Source of the DNA: Rheinheimera sp.
GTDB lineage: Bacteria > Pseudomonadota > Gammaproteobacteria > Enterobacterales > Alteromonadaceae
Reading direction: 5' to 3'
DNA length: 37,874 nucleotides
Assembly (NCBI GenBank): GCA_008015325.1
Contig: SSFI01000108.1
Span: 1 to 37,874 of the forward strand
In this document: positions 23,590 through 34,000 of the stretch, piece after piece
Position numbering within the stretch: the first letter of the stretch is position 1
Layout of the letters: each line of letters opens with the position of its first letter
Notes under the pieces: generated by a model
What the model saw: the letters and a program-made list of their open reading frames with translations, nothing else
Told to the model about the DNA's origin: nothing
Database searches by the model: none
Program-made: the position numbers and the translations under genes

Positions 23590-24488
23590 GCACAAAAAAC
23601 GCCATCACCGGTATTGTCGGACAAGGTGCTATCGGTCTGCTGGCGGCCAGTCAGCTGGCGCTGCGCCAGCAACCTTTTCACCTGCTGTTGCGCCAACATC
23701 AACATCACAGTCTGGTGCTGAATTTTCGCACCCGACAGCAAGACTATCCTCTGCTGCTGAATTGCCAGCGTCCACAACTACCGATCACGCTGTTGTTGCT
23801 ACCGGTGAAAGCCTTTTCAGTGCAAAGCGCGCTGGCGCAATGGCTGCCGCTGTGTGCACCGGACGCTGATATTGTGCTATGTCACAATGGCATGGGCACG
23901 CTGGAACTGGCGAAGCAGCAACTGCAACCCGGCCAAAAGCTCTGGTTTGCCAGTACGACGCATGGCGCACTGAAATCCGGCCCACATCAGCTTGAGCACA
24001 CCGGCATCGGCCGCACTGTGCTCGGGCCGGTCAATGATATTGCCAAAGATGCGGTAGCGCCGTTCGCGCTACTCAACGAGGCGTTAGGCCCGTTGGAGGT
24101 TGTCAGTGATATCTTGCCGGTGCTGTGGCAAAAACTAGCGATCAATGCCGTGATTAATCCGCTGACCGCCTTGCTGATGGTAAAAAATGGCACGCTGACT
24201 GAGCCGCAATACCGCGCGCACATCGAGCAGCTGGTGACAGAGTTTTGTCAGGTCGCGTGGACGCAAGGCCAGCGGTTTGATGCGCCATCCCTGGCACAGA
24301 CTGTCCTTAGCGTTGCAGCCAATACCGCCGGCAATTATTCGTCGATGCAACAAGACCGGGCGCTGCAGCGCCCGGACGAACTGGAATTTATCAGCGGATT
24401 TTTGTTAGCAGCGGCGGCGAAGGCCGGCATCGGCATCCCAGCGCATCAGCAACTTTACCAGCAACTGCGGGCAGTAAAACCAGCCTGA
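23586..24488 (+). CDS. panE: 2-dehydropantoate 2-reductase (PanE/ApbA family)
   Basis: A 300-aa NADPH-dependent reductase. GIVGQGAIGLLAASQL near residues 10-25 is the Rossmann GxGxxG loop. LCHNGMGTLE and WQKLAINAVINPLTALL contain the Asn and catalytic Lys typical of ketopantoate reductases. The enzyme makes pantoate for coenzyme A. It overlaps the VanZ-like gene by four bases (ATGA). Placement between yajQ and thiI is the same as in E. coli, which supports panE over other ketopantoate reductase paralogues. Confidence 0.85.
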   Translation: MSTKNAITGIVGQGAIGLLAASQLALRQQPFHLLLRQHQHHSLVLNFRTRQQDYPLLLNCQRPQLPITLLLLPVKAFSVQSALAQWLPLCAPDADIVLCHNGMGTLELAKQQLQPGQKLWFASTTHGALKSGPHQLEHTGIGRTVLGPVNDIAKDAVAPFALLNEALGPLEVVSDILPVLWQKLAINAVINPLTALLMVKNGTLTEPQYRAHIEQLVTEFCQVAWTQGQRFDAPSLAQTVLSVAANTAGNYSSMQQDRALQRPDELEFISGFLLAAAAKAGIGIPAHQQLYQQLRAVKPA

Positions 24489-24518
24489 GCTTGCAGTGCT
24501 GCAAGCTTAAACTTTTTT
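24488..24518 (+). terminator. terminator after panE overlapping the thiI end
   Basis: AGCTTGCA (24488-24495) pairs perfectly with TGCAAGCT (24500-24507) over loop GTGC, followed by TAAACTTTTTT. The T-run lies inside the antisense of the last thiI codons. It separates the convergent panE and thiI. Confidence 0.6.
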
Positions 24519-25967
24519 GTATACACCCACATTCTGGTAACCCTGCTCTTTGAGCAACAAGGCCTGCAACCGGCTCATCACTCCGCGGTCACAATACAGA
24601 TAATACTGTTTTGCCTGATCCAAACCGGCAAACTGGCTGGCGATGCGGAAAAACGGTAATTCCTGCACCGGATGGCTGTCGAGCTGCAACGGGTGCAGAT
24701 CCGCTTCATCCGGTGCCCGTACGTCCAGTACAACGGCGTCCGGTGGTAACACCGATTCTGTCGCCACAGTGGTCAGCTGCTGCTCGGCCTGATATTCGAC
24801 CGTGCGGATATCCAGAACTTTGGCCTCATTGCTGACTTTGTCGAGAATACTGAAATCGAACTGCTGCTCAGCGGCCAATACATCGGTCAGTACCGCGTTA
24901 ATGGTCGGACTGCGCGAAATTACACCACAATATTCCGGCATAGTTTTGGCCATGTCCTCCACGCCAATGGCGCGGGCGATGTCGATAATTTCTTGTTTAT
25001 CCTGATAAATCAGCGGGCGCAGGATCAAAGTGTCTGTCACCCGGTCAATCACGTTCAGATTGACAATAGTCTGACTCGCTACCTGGCCGATACTTTCGCC
25101 GGTCACCACGGCTTTGACATTCAGGCTCTCGGCTACAACCGTAGCAGATCGCATCATCATGCGCTTTAATACCACGCCCATCAGGCCAGATGGTATCCGG
25201 CTTAAAATCTCATCGACCACAGGCGCAAAATCCACCGAGACAAATTTTACTTTGTGCGACAGGCTGTATTTTTGCCAGATATAAAACGCCATTTGCCGCA
25301 CGCCGGTTTCATGCGCCGCACCGCCTAAATTAAAAAACAGGAAATGAGTGCGCAGACCTTTGCGGATCATCAGATAACTGGCCACCGCCGAGTCAAAACC
25401 GCCGGAGATCAATGACAACACATCGCCCTGGCTTGGCAACGGAAAACCGCCCATGCCCTGATAGATGCGTTTTTTCATGATGAGATTGTCGCGGCGGATC
25501 TCAAGCTGAATAGAGACGTCCGGGTTTTTCAATTGCACTCTGGCCGTTGGAATATGCTGATTCAGCCCGCCACCGATATAGCGCTCGGCGTCCAGTGAAC
25601 TGAAACTATGGTCGCCGTTACGCCGCACCCGCACGACAAAACTTTTACCGGCCAGCTCGTCGCGATACAGCGCTAACACTTGTTCGAAAATATGATGCAG
25701 CGAATCAAAACCAGCCGACTGCATTTCAGCAAACTGCACTATGCCGGGGATACACTGCAGATGTTCGGCCATTTGCTGACGCAGATTGTCGTCATCTTTG
25801 TCGAGTCGCACTGTCAGATGGTCATACAAATTGTGCACTTCGACTGCAGGGTCCAACCGCAACAGAATGGTTTTAATATTCTGCTCCAGCAACATCGTCT
25901 GGCGTTTACGCACCGATTTGCTCTTGATGGAGATCTCTGGATGCAGTTTGACAATAAATTCAATCAT
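24507..25967 (-). CDS. thiI: tRNA 4-thiouridine sulfurtransferase / thiazole sulfur donor ThiI
   Basis: The protein is 486 aa. It has a ferredoxin-like and THUMP region (about 1-165), PP-loop adenylating motif SGGFDSAVASYL, conserved Cys347 in PEYCGVISRSPT and a C-terminal rhodanese domain with catalytic Cys459 in YLYCDRGVMS. The two Cys match E. coli Cys344 and Cys456. ThiI thiolates U8 of tRNA and, through the rhodanese domain, passes sulfur to thiamine thiazole synthesis. ATG 25967 matches the E. coli N-terminus (MIEFIVKLHPEISIKSKSVR); a TTG five codons earlier is less likely. The Shine-Dalgarno is poor. Confidence 0.95.
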   Translation of the reverse strand: MIEFIVKLHPEISIKSKSVRKRQTMLLEQNIKTILLRLDPAVEVHNLYDHLTVRLDKDDDNLRQQMAEHLQCIPGIVQFAEMQSAGFDSLHHIFEQVLALYRDELAGKSFVVRVRRNGDHSFSSLDAERYIGGGLNQHIPTARVQLKNPDVSIQLEIRRDNLIMKKRIYQGMGGFPLPSQGDVLSLISGGFDSAVASYLMIRKGLRTHFLFFNLGGAAHETGVRQMAFYIWQKYSLSHKVKFVSVDFAPVVDEILSRIPSGLMGVVLKRMMMRSATVVAESLNVKAVVTGESIGQVASQTIVNLNVIDRVTDTLILRPLIYQDKQEIIDIARAIGVEDMAKTMPEYCGVISRSPTINAVLTDVLAAEQQFDFSILDKVSNEAKVLDIRTVEYQAEQQLTTVATESVLPPDAVVLDVRAPDEADLHPLQLDSHPVQELPFFRIASQFAGLDQAKQYYLYCDRGVMSRLQALLLKEQGYQNVGVYKKV

Positions 25968-25980
25968 GGGAACACCGGAC

Positions 25981-26010
25981 AAAAAAACGGGCGCTGATTA
26001 TACAGCGCCC
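25981..26010 (-). terminator. terminator after pomB, with TATAAT in its loop
   Basis: On the minus strand GGGCGCTG (26010-26003) and CAGCGCCC (25996-25989) form a perfect 8-bp stem, followed by GTTTTTTT. The 6-base loop reads TATAAT, a consensus -10, placed 36 bases before the thiI ATG. TCGCAC, 17 bases upstream of it, would be a weak -35. Confidence 0.87.
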
Positions 26011-26034
26011 TCAGTGGAAGTGCGACAGCAGTAT

Positions 26035-26988
26035 TTAAGGCTGCTTCACAGCAGCAGGCTGTGCCGGCGGCTGTTTCAGCTGAATAGGTTCAGACTCTTT
26101 GGCTTTGCCCTGCAGAATTGAAATTTCGACCCGGCGATTGCGCTTGCGGTTCTGTTCAGTGTCATTATCGACCAGCGGCCGGGTGTCGGCATGGCCCACT
26201 ACCACCAGCCGGTTTTTATCCAAGCCAGTGCCGTTGAGCAGTTCCACCGCCACCGATACGGCGCGTTTTGACGACAGCTCCCAGTTATTGCTGTTCAGTT
26301 CATCCGAAACCTGGTCGCTATCGGTATGACCGGACACTGTCACTTCGCCCGGAATATCACGTAAAATGGCACCAATTTGCTGAATGATCGGCTTAAAACG
26401 CGGCTGCAGGAAAGTCGAGCCGGAAGGAAAAGAGCCGTTTTCCTTGATGCGGATAATAATTTGCTGACCGAGCGATTCCAGCTCAATAGCACCATCCTGG
26501 ATTTGTTCCTGCATCATTTCAGCAACTTTTTTCGCCAGCTCATTGGTTTGTTCCTGGTCCTGCGCACTGCTTTCACTGGCAGCTGAAGACTGCGCATCGG
26601 TATTTTGTGAAGCACCGCCGGTTTGCTCGCCACGTTGCTCCTGTACACCGCCGGATGAATCTTCCTGCCCGGCCTGAAACTCTATCGTTTGCTGAGTCAT
26701 ATCAATGGTTTGCTGCTGGATGGTGTCAATAGGCGTCGGTTCCGGCCGGCCGGGACGGAATTCCATCGCGATAACACTGGTGCCCTTGGGAATGTCCTTG
26801 ACTTCAATTTTATTTTGCACACCAAAAGCAAAAGCCATAGAACCAGCGATTTGCTTGAACTTCTGCACATCCATTTCTGAGAACGACAGCAACAATACAA
26901 AGAAACACATCAGCAGCGACATCAGGTCGGCGAAGGTTCCCATGTATGCCGGTAAACCTGGGGGTGGGCACTTCGGACATTCAGCCAT
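26035..26988 (-). CDS. pomB: sodium-type flagellar stator protein PomB (MotB family)
   Basis: A 317-aa stator subunit. CPPPGLPAYMGTFADLMSLL leads into the single membrane helix; the Asp in TFADLMSLLMCFFVLLLSF is the ion-binding residue. A plug and linker follow (FRPGRPEPTPIDTIQQQT, then a Gln/Ser-rich stretch at about 110-150). The C-terminal OmpA-like peptidoglycan-binding domain contains VSGHTDSDQVSDELNSNNWELS and NRRVEISI. It closely resembles Vibrio PomB, so Na+ coupling is likely. It starts nine bases after pomA. Confidence 0.95.
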   Translation of the reverse strand: MAECPKCPPPGLPAYMGTFADLMSLLMCFFVLLLSFSEMDVQKFKQIAGSMAFAFGVQNKIEVKDIPKGTSVIAMEFRPGRPEPTPIDTIQQQTIDMTQQTIEFQAGQEDSSGGVQEQRGEQTGGASQNTDAQSSAASESSAQDQEQTNELAKKVAEMMQEQIQDGAIELESLGQQIIIRIKENGSFPSGSTFLQPRFKPIIQQIGAILRDIPGEVTVSGHTDSDQVSDELNSNNWELSSKRAVSVAVELLNGTGLDKNRLVVVGHADTRPLVDNDTEQNRKRNRRVEISILQGKAKESEPIQLKQPPAQPAAVKQP

Positions 26989-26996
26989 AGTCTGCC

Positions 26997-27767
26997 TCAG
27001 GCCTCATCGGTTTTCACAGCGCGTTTTTTCGCCATGAGATAGTTGCGTAACATCCCTTCGATCACTTTTGGATTCTGACCATCCTGAATTCCCATTACCG
27101 CATCCAGGATCAGCAAATGATTGTTTTTTTCCTCTTCATTGCGAATGGTCATTTTGTCCGCCAATGGCATAAACAGACAGTTTGCCTGTAAAGCACCATA
27201 CAGGGTTGTTAAAAGAGCAACGGCCATCGCCGGACCTATAGCTTTTGGATCTGACATATTAGCCAGCATCGCTACCAAGCCAATCAAAGTGCCGATCATT
27301 CCCATTGCCGGACCAAGGTCACCCAGCTGTTTGAACAGCGAAATATAAATACCGTGCCGGTTATAAGACAGATCGATATCTTTCTCCAGCGTCGACCTTA
27401 CGACATCTGCATCATGACCATCGACCAGCATATTGATGCCTTTTTGCATAAACTCATTAGGAATTTCGGCTTCTTCCAGCGCAAGAAAACCACCTTTACG
27501 AGCAGTGTCCGCCAGCTGCACAGCTTTTTCGATGAGCTCTTCAGGCGACTCCATCTTAAACATAAAGGCCTTGCCGACCGCTTTGCCGGCACCAGCCAAT
27601 TGACTGAGAGTGAACTTCATAAACACGACGGTAAAACTGCCGCCGAAAACAATGACAATCGAAACGAAGTCATAAAACATCATCAGATTGCCGGAGGCGC
27701 TTAAATACATCGCCCACACCATCATACCCATTGTTGCGAGTAATCCTATGACGGTTGCTAAATCCAC
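26997..27767 (-). CDS. pomA: sodium-type flagellar stator protein PomA (MotA family)
   Basis: A 256-aa protein with four membrane helices. MDLATVIGLLATMGMMVWAM is helix 1, and helix 2 contains the VVFMKFTLSQ region. The cytoplasmic loop carries the charged AARKGGFLALEE-like TARKGGFLALEEAEIPNEF segment. The last two helices hold PAMGMIGTLIGLVAMLANM and the conserved Pro in GPAMAVALLTTLYG. The sequence follows Vibrio PomA closely. The start is GTG 27767 with AGGAG seven bases upstream. With PomB it forms the torque-generating unit. pomAB lies between thiI and xseB, as in vibrios. Confidence 0.95.
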   Translation of the reverse strand: MDLATVIGLLATMGMMVWAMYLSASGNLMMFYDFVSIVIVFGGSFTVVFMKFTLSQLAGAGKAVGKAFMFKMESPEELIEKAVQLADTARKGGFLALEEAEIPNEFMQKGINMLVDGHDADVVRSTLEKDIDLSYNRHGIYISLFKQLGDLGPAMGMIGTLIGLVAMLANMSDPKAIGPAMAVALLTTLYGALQANCLFMPLADKMTIRNEEEKNNHLLILDAVMGIQDGQNPKVIEGMLRNYLMAKKRAVKTDEA

Positions 27768-27957
27768 TTCTTATCTCCTGCCGAATCAGAAAAAACTGAT
27801 GTAATGATGCTAGCTTAACGCGATCTATCGACCAAGCTACGGACAATGTTAAATTTTTTTCTGGTCACAGGCAAAAATAGCTGTATCAGCGGCCTTTCTG
27901 ATTGACCGGTGCCGGTGCCTGAGGTAACTTTGCGCTCAAATTAAGGTGGGGATCGCT

Positions 27958-28203
27958 ATGAGCAAAAAGCAGGCAGAAAGTGCTCAGTTTGAGGACAATA
28001 TCCGTGAACTGACAGAAATAGTCCGGCAACTGGAGCAAGGTGAATTATCACTGGAGCAGGCTCTGGCTTATTTTGAACGTGGTGTCGTGTTATCCCGTCT
28101 CAGTCAACAACAATTGCAGGCCGCTGAGCAGAAAGTTCAGCTGTTAGTGCAACAGGCGCAAGGTGAACAGCTGGTTCCCTTCCAGACCGACAGCGGAGTC
28201 TGA
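27958..28203 (+). CDS. xseB: exodeoxyribonuclease VII small subunit
   Basis: The protein has 81 aa. FEDNIRELTEIVRQLEQGEL and SLEQALAYFERGVVLSRLSQ match the two-helix XseB fold, followed by the usual variable tail. It binds the XseA large subunit (not in this window) to make exonuclease VII. ATG 27958 is chosen because GGTGGGG ends six bases upstream; a GTG four codons earlier lies within that ribosome-binding site. It is the first gene of the xseB-ispA-dxs operon, divergent from pomA across 190 bases in which I see no confident promoter. Confidence 0.95.
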   Translation: MSKKQAESAQFEDNIRELTEIVRQLEQGELSLEQALAYFERGVVLSRLSQQQLQAAEQKVQLLVQQAQGEQLVPFQTDSGV

Positions 28204-28208
28204 TCCTG

Positions 28209-29093
28209 ATGTTATCCAATCTCGCGGCTGACCAGCACAGAGTCGGCCAGCTGCTGTTAGACCATCTGTCCGGCATGCCCCTGACAGACCCACGGTTACA
28301 CCAGGCTATGCAATACAGCTTGCTGCTTGGCGGCAAAAAACTGCGGCCTTTCCTGGTTTACAGCGTAGGCCGGATGCTCGGCGCTACCACGGCCGATCTG
28401 GACGGTCCGGCGGCAGCAATCGAATGTCTGCATACCTATTCGCTCATCCACGATGATTTACCGGCGATGGATGATGACGACCTGCGCCGGGGGCAGCCAA
28501 CCTGTCACAAAGCCTTTGATGAAGCGACAGCCATTTTGGCCGGTGATGCGCTGCAGACGCTGGCGTTTGAACTGTTGACTCACCACCCGTATCAGGCAGT
28601 CAGCGTGGAGCGCCAATTGCAGCTGGTACGCGAACTGGCGCGTCAATCCGGCTATCAGGGCATGTGTGGCGGCCAGGCGATTGATTTGGCTCACACCAAC
28701 AAAACCATGACACTCGGAGCTTTGGAGCAAATGCATCAGCTGAAAACCGGCGCCTTGATTTGTTGTGCTGTCCAGTTTGGCTGGTTGTGCAGTCCGGACC
28801 AAAACCCGCAGCATTTACAGGCGTTATTGCACTACGCCCGTGCTATCGGGCTGGCCTTTCAGGTGCAGGATGATATTCTGGATATCGAAGGCGATACAGC
28901 GACGCTTGGCAAGCCGCAAGGCTCTGATCTGGAAGCCAACAAAGCCACGTACCCAGCACTGCTTGGCCTCACGGCCGCAAAACAAAAAGCGGCGGATCTG
29001 GTGGCAGAAGCTAACCAGTCGCTACGCAGTTTACCTTATGACACGACAGAACTGGCTGAACTCGCCAGTTATGTTATTGCACGCAAATTCTGA
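28209..29093 (+). CDS. ispA: (2E,6E)-farnesyl diphosphate synthase
   Basis: A 294-aa short-chain prenyltransferase. The first Asp-rich motif is DDLPAMD at residues 82-88, followed by [27 protein letters not shown], with the conserved RR and LxGD regions. The second Asp-rich motif is DDILD (221-225) in [13 protein letters not shown]. It condenses IPP with DMAPP and GPP to farnesyl diphosphate. It starts five bases after the xseB stop with GGAG upstream. The segment is identified from the family pattern and its position next to dxs. Confidence 0.95.
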   Translation: MLSNLAADQHRVGQLLLDHLSGMPLTDPRLHQAMQYSLLLGGKKLRPFLVYSVGRMLGATTADLDGPAAAIECLHTYSLIHDDLPAMDDDDLRRGQPTCHKAFDEATAILAGDALQTLAFELLTHHPYQAVSVERQLQLVRELARQSGYQGMCGGQAIDLAHTNKTMTLGALEQMHQLKTGALICCAVQFGWLCSPDQNPQHLQALLHYARAIGLAFQVQDDILDIEGDTATLGKPQGSDLEANKATYPALLGLTAAKQKAADLVAEANQSLRSLPYDTTELAELASYVIARKF

Positions 29094-29107
29094 GCAAGGT
29101 TATTTTC

Positions 29108-30970
29108 ATGGCGCCTGATATTTCCAACTATCCCCTGCTGGCCAAAGCCAATCTGCCTGCTGATTTACGGCAAATTCCGCAGGACCAGCTGCCACGTCTG
29201 AGCCACGAATTGCGTGATTATCTGCTGCACTGTGTCAGCCAGAGCAGCGGGCATTTTGCCTCAGGCCTCGGTGCTATTGAACTGACCGTTGCCCTGCATT
29301 ATGTCTACAACACGCCGTTTGACCGGCTGATTTGGGACGTTGGCCATCAGGCTTATCCGCATAAAATTCTGACCGGCCGGCGCGAACGGATGCCAACTAT
29401 CCGTCAGCTCGACGGCTTGCATCCATTTCCGTGCCGGGAAGAGAGCGAATACGACACGCTGACTGTGGGTCACTCCTCGACATCCATCAGCGCGGCGCTC
29501 GGTATGGCGATTGCCGCCCGGGCCGAACAGAAAAACCGTAAAGTGGTGGCGGTGATTGGCGATGGCGCTATCACGGCCGGTATGGCGTTTGAAGCACTGA
29601 ACCACGCCGGTGAAGTACGACCCGATATGCTGGTGATTTTAAACGACAACGAAATGTCGATTTCGGAGAACGTCGGTGCGTTGAATCGCTATTTCGCCCG
29701 CATTTTGTCCGGGAACTTCTACACCAGCCTGCGCGAAGGCGGTAAGAAAATTTTAAGTGGCGTGCCGCCGCTGCACGAACTGGCGAGCCGCGCTGAAGAG
29801 CATTTTAAAGGCATGGTGACGCCCGGCACTTTCTTTGAAGAGCTGGGTTTTAACTATATCGGCCCGATTGATGGCCACGACGTGCTGAATCTGGTCGACA
29901 CCATTCGCAATATGCGTCAGCTGAAAGGTCCGCAGCTGCTGCATATAGTGACGAAAAAAGGCAAAGGCTACGCCCCGGCCGAGCAAGATCCAATCGGCTG
30001 GCATGCGGTCAGTAAATTCGACCCGGCAAGCCAGATGCAGCCAAAAAAAGCTGCCAGCCCAAGTTTTTCCAATATTTTCGGCAATTGGCTGTGTGATATG
30101 GCGGCTAAGGACAAACTGCTGCATGCCATCACCCCGGCGATGCGCGAAGGCTCGGATCTAGTGCGGTTCTCCAAAACCTATCCGGAACGCTATTACGACG
30201 TCGCCATCGCCGAACAACATGCGGTAACGCTGGCGGCCGGTCTTGCCACCGAAGGTTTAAAGCCGGTGGTAGCGATTTACTCAAGCTTTTTACAACGCGG
30301 TTATGATCAGCTGATCCATGACGTTGCGCTGCAAAATCTGGATGTGACCTTTGCCATTGACCGCGCTGGCATCGTCGGCGCCGATGGTGCTACGCATCAG
30401 GGCGCTTTTGATTTAAGTTATCTGCGCTGCGTGCCAAATTTACTGATTATGGCGCCGTCCGATGAAAACGAGTGCCGGCATATGTTGTATACCGGTTATC
30501 AGCACAAAGGCCCTGCCGCGGTACGTTACCCGCGTGGCTCTGCTACCGGCGTCACGCCTGATGCACAAATGACTGCCTTGCCGGTCGGCAAAGGCCGTGT
30601 GGTGCGCTCTGGCCACACTATCGCCATTCTGGCCTTTGGTACCTTGCTGCAACATGCAATCAAAGTTGCGGAAACGCTGGATGCCACCTTAGTCGATATG
30701 CGCTTTGTCAAACCACTGGACTTAGGCCTGATACAGCAACTGAGCTGCGACCATCAGTATTTCGTCACGCTGGAAGACAACGCCATTGCCGGCGGCGCGG
30801 GTTCCGGTGTCAACGAAGCGGTTGCCGCACTGCAGTTACCGGTGCGGTTGTTGAATTTGGGCCTGCCAGACCATTTTATCCGGCACGGCACGCAGGAACA
30901 GCTGTATGCGGAACTGGGACTCGACAGCGCCGGTATCGAGCAAAGCATTCGCCGCCATTGCCAGTGTTAA
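29108..30970 (+). CDS. dxs: 1-deoxy-D-xylulose-5-phosphate synthase
   Basis: DXS of 620 aa, the usual length. It has [20 protein letters not shown] near the N-terminus, [15 protein letters not shown], and the thiamine diphosphate/Mg2+ motif [19 protein letters not shown] ending in NDN ([11 protein letters not shown]). The transketolase pyrimidine-binding half contains [15 protein letters not shown] and [23 protein letters not shown]. It joins pyruvate and glyceraldehyde-3-phosphate to DXP, which feeds isoprenoids and the thiamine and pyridoxal pathways. It lies 14 bases after ispA and ends at a strong terminator. Confidence 0.97.
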   Translation: MAPDISNYPLLAKANLPADLRQIPQDQLPRLSHELRDYLLHCVSQSSGHFASGLGAIELTVALHYVYNTPFDRLIWDVGHQAYPHKILTGRRERMPTIRQLDGLHPFPCREESEYDTLTVGHSSTSISAALGMAIAARAEQKNRKVVAVIGDGAITAGMAFEALNHAGEVRPDMLVILNDNEMSISENVGALNRYFARILSGNFYTSLREGGKKILSGVPPLHELASRAEEHFKGMVTPGTFFEELGFNYIGPIDGHDVLNLVDTIRNMRQLKGPQLLHIVTKKGKGYAPAEQDPIGWHAVSKFDPASQMQPKKAASPSFSNIFGNWLCDMAAKDKLLHAITPAMREGSDLVRFSKTYPERYYDVAIAEQHAVTLAAGLATEGLKPVVAIYSSFLQRGYDQLIHDVALQNLDVTFAIDRAGIVGADGATHQGAFDLSYLRCVPNLLIMAPSDENECRHMLYTGYQHKGPAAVRYPRGSATGVTPDAQMTALPVGKGRVVRSGHTIAILAFGTLLQHAIKVAETLDATLVDMRFVKPLDLGLIQQLSCDHQYFVTLEDNAIAGGAGSGVNEAVAALQLPVRLLNLGLPDHFIRHGTQEQLYAELGLDSAGIEQSIRRHCQC

Positions 30971-30974
30971 AACC

Positions 30975-31008
30975 AAAAGCCCGGTGCATCAGATGACCGG
31001 GCTTTTTT
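30975..31008. terminator. terminator between dxs and the GGDEF sensor gene
   Basis: AAAAGCCCGGT (30975-30985) pairs perfectly with ACCGGGCTTTT (30996-31006) around a 10-base loop, and six T residues run to 31008. It ends dxs; the left A-run gives it some activity on the minus strand, where the convergent GGDEF gene stops at 31049. Confidence 0.9.
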
Positions 31009-31048
31009 GTGATCGTGACTTTATTGGCTTCTCTTCAATAAATTTGCG

Positions 31049-34000
31049 TTATCGGAGAATCTGGTCCTGCGCACGCCCGCTATTGAGTTCAAACCAAGCC
31101 ACGCCATCAGCCAGTAATTTTTCAATCTGCGCTTCGATATGGTCAGAATCTTCAAATTCAAACGCATCCACCTGGCGGTCGAACTGAATACTGGCAACAC
31201 CGTTACGACCGTTATGTTTGACATGAAACAGCGCGAGCTCGGCCAGCTGCAGCGAAATCTCCCAGCCAATCAGCTGGCCGCCTAAAAGCTCCAGCGGGTA
31301 AATGGCGTAACCAACCGAACATTGCACTGACACAGCCCGTCCGTCCGGCAGCACAAAAGCCTCGCTGCCGACCAGTTCATTAAGACGACAGGCAAACTCG
31401 CGCACCATATCAAGCGGAATGTCCCGCAGTACCAGCATAAATTCTTCACCGGCATACCGCACAACGTAGTCCGAGCCGCGGGTCTCGCGAATTAACAGGC
31501 CACTGACCTGCTGCAAAATGCTGTCACCGGCGCTATTGCCAAATTTATCGTTAACTAATTTGAAGTTATCCAAATCCAGCTGCATCAGCGCAATGCATTT
31601 GTTTTGCGCCAGCATTGATTCGCGGTTGCGCTGATAATGTTCGATATCTTTCGGTAGTTGTTCAAACAGAAAACGCCGGTTACGCAGGCCGGTCAGTGCG
31701 TCTTTATGAGTTAACTGCGACAACTGCTCGTTCAGTTCATTTAAGCGGATATTCGAGGTTTCCAGCTCCTGAGTGCGTAGTTTCACCAGTTTGGTTAACT
31801 CCGCTTCACGCAGCTGCACGTTGCGACGGGCAAGCCAAAACAGACCATAGAGCACAAACAATCCCAGTAACAACCACAAACCGCGATACATCACAGTTTC
31901 ATCAAAACGCCTTGGGATCACCAGCTCCAGTTCAGTTTGTCCTGCGACGTCCCAGCTTTGATTCAGGTTGCGCGCCTGTAAGCGGAACTGATACCGGCCT
32001 GCCGGCAGGTTGGTATAAATCGCATCACGCCGGCCGGCAGCTAAATGCCAATCCTGGTCAAAACCGATGAGCTGGTAGCGAAACTCCAGCGCCATCGGCT
32101 TCAAAAAATCCACTGCAGTGTACCGGATGGACAAGTTGCGCTCGTTGGTTTCCAGCACCAGCCGGTTCTGCTCTGGCAACAGACTATAACTTTTATGCGC
32201 CTGAACCTGCTGCACCATAGGCCGGTAGCTTTGACTGCTGCTGGCTTTGAGTTTCACCGGCACCGCTACCAGGCCTTTCAGTGTCGGATACCACAGCTGA
32301 TCCTGCCACAACGCCACTTTGCTGGCACCAGAGCCATTACAGCAGCGCCCCGGCGCGGTGCCAAGCTGCCGCTCATAAGGCGTCAACACTTCTTCAAACA
32401 GATTACGCCCGGATGGGCTGTCAGTGAGTTGCTGCGGTAAGAAGCGGAAGATACCTTTGAGGGTACTGACCCAGACATAGCCCGATACGGTATCCTGATA
32501 CAGACTGACCACAGGCTCAAATGGCAAACCACTGGCGGTATCAAATTGCAGCCATTTGCCGTCAAACTGCCGGACGAACAGGCCATCGTCGACAGTGCCA
32601 ACCACCAGCGGGCCTTGCGGTAATTGCAGCATGGTCGTGACAAAAGCATTGTACAGCGGCGTGCCCAGACCAATCCGCAGCAGTTTGTCCTGCTGATACT
32701 GATAAGCGCCCCGCGTCGTTCCGATCAATAACTTGTCCGGATTATCCTGCACAAAGGTAATGACACTGGATTCAAGGTCGTGATTCAGCGGAAAAGGAGT
32801 AAGCTGGTTCTGATAGACAAACAAACCGTCATTGGTTCCCAGCCAGAACCCACCCGCCTGGCGCTTTTTCACCGTTTTGGTTTTGACGCCGCGTAAGTCT
32901 TCTGTCAGCGGACTCAGCAAGCCGTCGCTGAGCCGCAGGTGTTTGGGACCGTTATCTGTTGCCAGCAACCAGCTGTCGCCATCCGGCTCAAAATCCTGCA
33001 CTACACTCAGCGGCAAATCACCATGCAAAGCAATCTCGGTGTAACGTTGTGCTTTGTCCAGCACGCCCAGACGCTGGCTGGAGGCTATCAGCAACTGGTC
33101 ATCAGCAGTGCGTACCACGCTGCGCACCATCACATCCTGTTGCCCCTGGCCTATCACCCGCTTGATTTTGCCGCGACTGACCCGATACAGGCCATCGCCG
33201 AAGCTGCCGAGCCAGACATTTTGCTGCTGGTCTTCATAAATGTCGTTAAATTGTGTCGCACTGCCGAGTTCATCCCGGCTGATCACCTGCCAATCCTGTT
33301 GCTGATGGCGATAAAACAACTTGTCATAACTCGACACCCAGCTGCCATTCTGACTGTCCTGGTATAGCAGGTACACTGGCGTGCCGGGCTCCAGCGGCAA
33401 CTGCGCCGGGCGAATAGTGCCGGCTGCGTCGACCAAGTAATATCCCTGTTCGCTGCCCAGGTACATCACCCCGTCATGCCACAGCAAATCGTAAATCGGA
33501 TGTTGAGCTAAATCGGCCGGCAGACTGATTTTGTCGAGCTGACCATTACGGGCCAATTTGTACAGATACTTACTGCTGCTGACCCAGACATGCTCGGCCG
33601 ACACTGCGATTTGGCTGACCGGCTCTTTAATTTCGTCAACCCGGCTGACCTGACCGTCCCGCACGCGGAACAGGTTGTCGGCCGCCACCCAAATCTCCCG
33701 TTCACCAACCTCGGCAATAGCCGTCACTTCGCCGAGGATATTGTAGCGGTCGAACTTCAGTTCCCGGCTGTTGAGGCCGGACAAGCCGGTCATAGTCCCA
33801 ACCCAAATATAACCCTGGCTATCGGTGAACAACCGCGTGATCACATTACCGATCAGCTGGCGACGGGTATTAATGCTGCTGAAGCTTTCAAAATGACTGC
33901 CGTCAAAGCGGTTCAGCCCTTCCAGCGTGCCGACCCACAGATAACCTTGCTGGTCCTGGGTGACAGCCCGAACCGAGTTGTTGGATAAGCCGTCCACGGC

